DNA from: a virus
Reading direction: 5' to 3' (one strand)
DNA length: 64,000 nucleotides
Virus record (IMG/VR): IMGVR_UViG_3300028115_000004
Coordinates: 1 to 64,000 of that record
The translations under genes were made by a program, and so were the position numbers. Under the pieces are notes generated by a model. It saw only the letters and a program-made list of their open reading frames with translations, was not told where the DNA came from and did no database searches. Shown here piece by piece: positions 60,297 through 64,000 of the stretch. Every line of letters begins with the position of its first letter. Position 1 is the stretch's first letter.

Positions 60297-60965
60297 ATGG
60301 AAGTAACGATTCGAAATAAAGACTTCCTTGCGACACTTGATGCTTTCAAGGATCAGATGTTTGCGGTAGAAGGTTACAACGATCCTAAGTATCATGTATA
60401 CAGTGAACCCGATGATAAACATCGTGGTAGGTACTACACCAGTGAACACTACCTTCGCAATATCTCTCTGAACGCAAAGGAACCTGTTGGCCCTCCGGAT
60501 CGACACTTCGCACAACCCATTGCAAAGATGGTACGTGAAGACCCTGAGAAGTGGAGTGCATACATGCAGTTGGTGAAGTATGACTTTGCCTCTGAGATTG
60601 GTGCACACACGTCTGCATTGTTGTCCTACTATCCGCCTGGCGGGTTTGTGGGATGGCATACCAACTGGGATGCGTCTGCGTATCAGGTGTTATTCACTTG
60701 GTCTACGGGTGATGGTTACTTCTCTTATTATGATAAAGAGAAAGACGAAGTGATCACAATTCAGGACGTGCCAGGATGGCAGTGTAGACACTACTACTTT
60801 GGGCCGAAGGAAGAACCTGAGAACCTGTGTTGGCACGGTGCGTATGCGGGAGGGGAACGTATTACCCTTGCATATAAATTCTGTGGTTATGGTAGGAACG
60901 ATCCTCGTGATGAGAAAGCGAGGCAGTTACGTGATTTATTAATTGAGGAGATTGAAAATGATTGA
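60297..60965 (+). CDS. 2-oxoglutarate/Fe(II) oxygenase-like protein (copy 3 of 3)
   Basis: 222 residues. LLSYYPPGGFVGWHTNWDAS with the WHTN motif, FTWSTGDGYFSYYDKEKDEV, and distal WHGAYAGGERITLAYKF with His and Arg. Paralogous to 7708-8406 and 33207-33857. The second metal ligand is again Asn, though an Asp follows at His+4. GCGGGAGGAAATGA precedes the ATG. The end overlaps the dsbA start. Substrate unknown. Confidence 0.7.
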   Translation: MEVTIRNKDFLATLDAFKDQMFAVEGYNDPKYHVYSEPDDKHRGRYYTSEHYLRNISLNAKEPVGPPDRHFAQPIAKMVREDPEKWSAYMQLVKYDFASEIGAHTSALLSYYPPGGFVGWHTNWDASAYQVLFTWSTGDGYFSYYDKEKDEVITIQDVPGWQCRHYYFGPKEEPENLCWHGAYAGGERITLAYKFCGYGRNDPRDEKARQLRDLLIEEIEND

Positions 60966-61197
60966 TGACGAAAAGAAGAAACTTCAGAGTGCAATTAAAG
61001 AGATGTCTATGTCCATGACTCGTGTGGACGCAGAGAAAGACCTTCAGAAGGATATCATCCAGAGTGCGTTTGATGATACTGGGGTAGACAAGAAGTACAT
61101 TCGCAAGTTGGCGATGATCTACCATAAACAGAGTCTCACCGACTTTCAGACTGAGACCGAAGAAGTACAGAACCTATACGAGGACTTGTTTCTGTAA
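60958..61197 (+). CDS. dsbA: Double-stranded DNA-binding protein DsbA
   Basis: 79 residues (T4 89). The C-terminal half, GVDKKYIRKLAMIYHKQSL then FQTETEEVQNLYEDLF, aligns with T4 DsbA (GVDGKMFNRLLALYHKDN...FEAETEEVVELYD). T4 DsbA binds DNA at late promoters. It may assist gp55-dependent transcription here. The ATG at 60958 follows GAGGAGATTGAAA. Confidence 0.8.
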   Translation: MIDDEKKKLQSAIKEMSMSMTRVDAEKDLQKDIIQSAFDDTGVDKKYIRKLAMIYHKQSLTDFQTETEEVQNLYEDLFL

Positions 61198-62648
61198 TGA
61201 TTATTGATAGATACATGATCCAAAATAGGGAAGACTTGTTCCTTAAGAACTTGATGAACCCTATGTTTGGTGATCCCAAACCCTACAACAAACAAGACTT
61301 CTGGAAGCTCATTGATCACTGGAAGGCCTATCTTTCGAATGAGTATGGTCTTCGTAAGGGAAACGTGGTGGGATGGGGTGTCGCAAAGAACAACGTCAAC
61401 TGTCATGCAATCCTGTTTGCAATTGCAGAACTTGGTGCACAGATTTTTCCTGCACACCTTGCATGGCATCCAGAGGCGGAAACCGACACTGTATCTACAA
61501 CCCTACGTCCTGAGTTTGGATTCTGGGATAACGTCACCCTGAATATGTTAGAGGGTGCACAGGGCAAGTTCTACGGAAAGTACCTTGATTATGAGATGAT
61601 CAACATCGATGAGGTTGACATTGTAAACTATAATGAAGAGATGGCCAATGTGACTCCCGATGTGTTTCCAGAAGACCCATTCTTCATTACCTACTCAGAT
61701 GGTTTATGCGAAGATGGATTTGAATTCCAGTATTACACACACCAAGAGACATGGGGTTTAGCGCACCGCCACTATAAACTGTTCAATATGAAGGACACGA
61801 TTGGTGTACATACGTTTAACTTCATGCACTGCATGTCCTTCATTACATACTCTCTTGCTGCTTACATGGGTTGTAAGGAACACTATGTCCTGAACTGGTG
61901 GGACAGGGTTGACCAGTGGAAGCCTGCCATGTTGAAGATGCTTCAAGAGGTATACAACAGACCAGAACGTAAAGTTATCTTCTTCAAGAATGAAGAGACT
62001 CTACGTCACAGTTTGTCAGTGATCGACGATACGGGTAAAGAGACGACTCGTTTCATTTGTCCTTACGGAGAATCTACGCAGTCTTTACATGATATTTGTC
62101 ATGACTTTAATATTCGTGCTACCGTCCTATACGGAGAAACCCGTGCGAAGGCACTGACTCTTTTTGTTAAACCAATTAATCCTGACTCAAAGTTCATTGA
62201 GGATTCGATTGGATTTGTGCCAGACAACTACTACGAGTGCGTGTATAGTCCGCAGAAGGGCGTTATGTTTGTGCGTGGGTATCATGACTCAGTATACCGA
62301 TCTTTCTCGTTTAGTGTAGAGAAGATGGAGACGGGTGAGTACATACATAAAGGCCTGCTCGAGAAACACCCCCATCAAAAACGTGTGGAGGAAATTCTAG
62401 GACACAGTGACTTCTTCTTACTGCGTAAGTATGGTGAGAGTTACCTTGCGGTCTATGAAGAACCTAAACCCGAACAGTATGAACTACTTGATATTTTGGG
62501 CTTGACACACATTGCAGTAATTGATAGAATGGCATACTGTTTGGAGAACAAACGTTATAGGGACTGGTTCGCATTGAAGAACCAGTTTTGGTATGGATTT
62601 GATTCTTATGAAGAAGGTAGAGTGAGGTATTATAATGGCGAAGGATAA
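61197..62648 (+). CDS. Divergent AMP-binding (ANL superfamily-like) enzyme
   Basis: 483 residues. The overall course is that of acyl-adenylating enzymes: W.AY...RKGNVVGWGVAKNN and LFAIAELGAQIFPAHL at the start, a degenerate P-loop FFITYSDG (about residue 163), a HTFNFMHCMSFITYSLAAYMG segment split over two helices, VLYGETRAKALTLF in the place of the A5 motif, and GVMFVRGYHDS plus TGEYIHKG near A7. The lysine-bearing C-terminal lid seems short. It might activate a carboxylate for transfer. Substrate and activity unknown. Confidence 0.5.
   Translation: MIIDRYMIQNREDLFLKNLMNPMFGDPKPYNKQDFWKLIDHWKAYLSNEYGLRKGNVVGWGVAKNNVNCHAILFAIAELGAQIFPAHLAWHPEAETDTVSTTLRPEFGFWDNVTLNMLEGAQGKFYGKYLDYEMINIDEVDIVNYNEEMANVTPDVFPEDPFFITYSDGLCEDGFEFQYYTHQETWGLAHRHYKLFNMKDTIGVHTFNFMHCMSFITYSLAAYMGCKEHYVLNWWDRVDQWKPAMLKMLQEVYNRPERKVIFFKNEETLRHSLSVIDDTGKETTRFICPYGESTQSLHDICHDFNIRATVLYGETRAKALTLFVKPINPDSKFIEDSIGFVPDNYYECVYSPQKGVMFVRGYHDSVYRSFSFSVEKMETGEYIHKGLLEKHPHQKRVEEILGHSDFFLLRKYGESYLAVYEEPKPEQYELLDILGLTHIAVIDRMAYCLENKRYRDWFALKNQFWYGFDSYEEGRVRYYNGEG
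62502..62530 (+). promoter_or_regulatory. Sigma70-type promoter inside the AMP-binding gene
   Basis: TTGACA (62502-62507), 17-base spacer, TAGAAT (62525-62530), about 105 bases before the DUF3310 gene. Confidence 0.5.
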
Positions 62649-63180
62649 GAAAAAGACTGGCAGTATTGATGACATTACGCCAGAACAATGGAATGAAATG
62701 AATCGTCTTCATCTTGAAGAGGTGCGAGACTCAAAAGAAAACGACAAAGTTGTGAATATTGAGTATGACACGTGTAACGATATTGGGTTTCCGGAAGACA
62801 CCTTTACTTTAAGTGTGGGTGACATTACGGCTGATTCCATTCCGTTCACACTACACACCGACGATACTGTGAGTTATACAATCAAAGAACCCATCAACTA
62901 CAAGTTCAATGAAGGTGTGTTGATGGCAGAGTTCAAAGATTACATCGATTCGACTTACAGTGGTCACTATGGACAGGGTGGTTTACAGTCCTCTGAGATC
63001 ATCGTAGATCGTGGTCATGGTATGGGTTTCTTCTCTGGCAATGTTGATAAATACAACGGACGTTACGGTAAAAAAGGAGAAACGCCTGCAGACTATAGGA
63101 AGGACATTTTGAAGATCATTCATTATGGTTTCCTGATGCTGTACGAGCACGATAGAATTCATGGGAATACTACTGACTAA
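62635..63180 (+). CDS. DUF3310-containing protein
   Basis: 181 residues. The C-terminal part (HYGQGGLQSSEIIVDRGHGM, then FFSGNVDKYNGRYGKKG and DYRKDILKIIHYGFLML) matches DUF3310, a short helical domain frequent in phages and often annotated as a nucleotide kinase without proof. The N-terminal 95 residues are unrelated to it and unrecognised. Overlaps both neighbours by 14-20 bases. Confidence 0.75.
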   Translation: MAKDKKKTGSIDDITPEQWNEMNRLHLEEVRDSKENDKVVNIEYDTCNDIGFPEDTFTLSVGDITADSIPFTLHTDDTVSYTIKEPINYKFNEGVLMAEFKDYIDSTYSGHYGQGGLQSSEIIVDRGHGMGFFSGNVDKYNGRYGKKGETPADYRKDILKIIHYGFLMLYEHDRIHGNTTD

Positions 63181-63991
63181 TGGTGACAGTTTTACGTATG
63201 GGGATGAACTGCCGGGTTCTCGGACTTATGGAGAGGACGGTGAAACGGCTCTCTTCGACTTAAATACACATCACCCCAAAACTTACACGTATAAACTAGC
63301 CAATCATCTTGGTGTTAACCACGTAAATTTGGCACATAACGGTTCTTCTAATCAAAAAATTTTTAGAAGAACCACCGCTTTCCTGCAGAGAACTACCAAG
63401 AAAGTAGACTACATGGTAATCATGTGGTCTTCTTGGGGTAGGTTGGAAGTTTTCTCGCCCATTACCTATAAGAAAGATAATGAAATGTTCATTCAGGAAG
63501 AGTGTAATATGAATCAACTTATTCCGGATCACCATGATCGTGAACTCGGGTTTAATCTAAAAAACTGGCCTGAAGGTGGTGAGGTTGGTCAAGCGGTAGT
63601 AGATTGGTACACCAAAGTTTATACCATGTCGACTCCGATTCTACATCATCTCAACTACATGTGTACTCTTCAACAGATCGCAGATTTAAAGGGTATCAAA
63701 ATCATACAAACCGGAATTCATCATGGAAACTGGCAGAATGTGTTGAGTTGTATGAATAGAGCTAAGAATGATGATCGTTTCAAACCTTGGTTGGCAGAGA
63801 TAGAATCTTGTTTTAGATACCTAAGACCGGAATGTAAGATAGGTTTTGGTGATAGACTAGATATGACATCTATTGCAGAGAGTCCAGATCACGAGGAATT
63901 TTTCATCTATCCCATGGGACATCCCTGCGAAGGAACACACACTTGGTATGCAGAGATGCTTTACAACGTATTTAAAGAGATGGAAGAATAA
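63161..63991 (+). CDS. SGNH/GDSL hydrolase-like protein
   Basis: 276 residues. Block I is LLTNGDSFTYGDEL (GDS catalytic Ser, residue about 10), block II/III NLAHNGSSNQKIF (Gly and Asn), and a late HPCEGTHTWYAEML resembling DxxH with the catalytic His. Such enzymes remove acyl groups from sugars or lipids. It shares its operon with the adenylating enzyme. Substrate unknown. Confidence 0.7.
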   Translation: MGILLTNGDSFTYGDELPGSRTYGEDGETALFDLNTHHPKTYTYKLANHLGVNHVNLAHNGSSNQKIFRRTTAFLQRTTKKVDYMVIMWSSWGRLEVFSPITYKKDNEMFIQEECNMNQLIPDHHDRELGFNLKNWPEGGEVGQAVVDWYTKVYTMSTPILHHLNYMCTLQQIADLKGIKIIQTGIHHGNWQNVLSCMNRAKNDDRFKPWLAEIESCFRYLRPECKIGFGDRLDMTSIAESPDHEEFFIYPMGHPCEGTHTWYAEMLYNVFKEMEE

Positions 63992-64000
63992 TGTTATTGA
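63991..64000 (+). CDS. Start of the next gene, cut by the window edge
   Basis: ATG TTA TTG begins in a TAATG overlap with the SGNH gene stop, the usual junction form in this operon. Only three codons are visible; nothing can be said of the product. Confidence 0.35.

Overview
The window is part of the genome of a T4-like tailed bacteriophage with a contractile tail. It carries the T4 morphogenesis run in order (gp13, gp14, gp15, gp16, gp17, gp18, gp19, gp20, a gp67-like core protein, a small core protein, gp21, gp22, gp23). It is followed by the T4 replication, recombination and late-transcription set (UvsY, UvsW, gp55, gp47, gp46, gp45, gp44, gp62, RegA, gp43, UvsX, gp41, DsbA). The gene order, the many small 2-oxoglutarate oxygenase-like genes, MazG-like, Hsp20, peroxiredoxin and ThyX genes, and tail fibres built from LSEGTNLYYT modules all resemble marine relatives of T4 (cyanophage- and pelagiphage-type myoviruses). 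No photosynthesis gene is present, so the host cannot be named from this window.

Layout. Bases 1-17101 hold virion adhesion and fibre genes: a cut-off fibre gene, two paralogous giant proteins made almost entirely of four-residue repeats, a small early-promoter cluster (coiled-coil protein, glycosyltransferase-like, oxygenase-like), then five fibre or structural genes. Bases 17114-29916 are neck, tail, packaging, portal, protease, scaffold and capsid genes, read from T4-type late promoters (TATAAATA) and closed by a strong terminator after the capsid gene. Bases 30028-32615 form a reverse-strand islet of two genes that look like relatives of host defence proteins (a DUF262 plus HNH protein of GmrSD type and a DruA/DUF4338-like protein), each behind a sigma70-type promoter. 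Bases 32705-64000 carry replication, recombination and metabolism genes, tightly packed with stop/start overlaps and punctuated by near-consensus TTGACA-17-TATAAT promoters, often inside the preceding gene. Three CCA-encoding tRNA genes (Arg-TCT, Gly-TCC, Thr-TGT) lie at 42593-42827.

How it works together. Early promoters would drive host takeover and DNA replication: polymerase gp43, clamp gp45, loader gp44/gp62, helicase gp41, recombination UvsX/UvsY/UvsW and gp46/47. Nucleotide supply comes from ThyX, a dCMP deaminase and a MazG-like enzyme. gp55 with the clamp and DsbA would then switch on the TATAAATA promoters of the virion genes. A dispersed sugar and surface-modification set is also present: UDP-glucose dehydrogenase, UDP-uronate epimerase, two glycosyltransferase-like proteins, a sulfotransferase, a cytidylyltransferase, a divergent adenylating enzyme and an SGNH hydrolase.

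The most unusual feature is the pair of tetrapeptide-repeat proteins at 451-6451. Roughly 520 and 875 consecutive residues follow a strict four-residue grammar, contain no lysine, and are dominated by Thr, Arg, Gly, Tyr and Asn. All intergenic gaps in the window are under about 330 bases, and the largest is filled by the tRNA genes.
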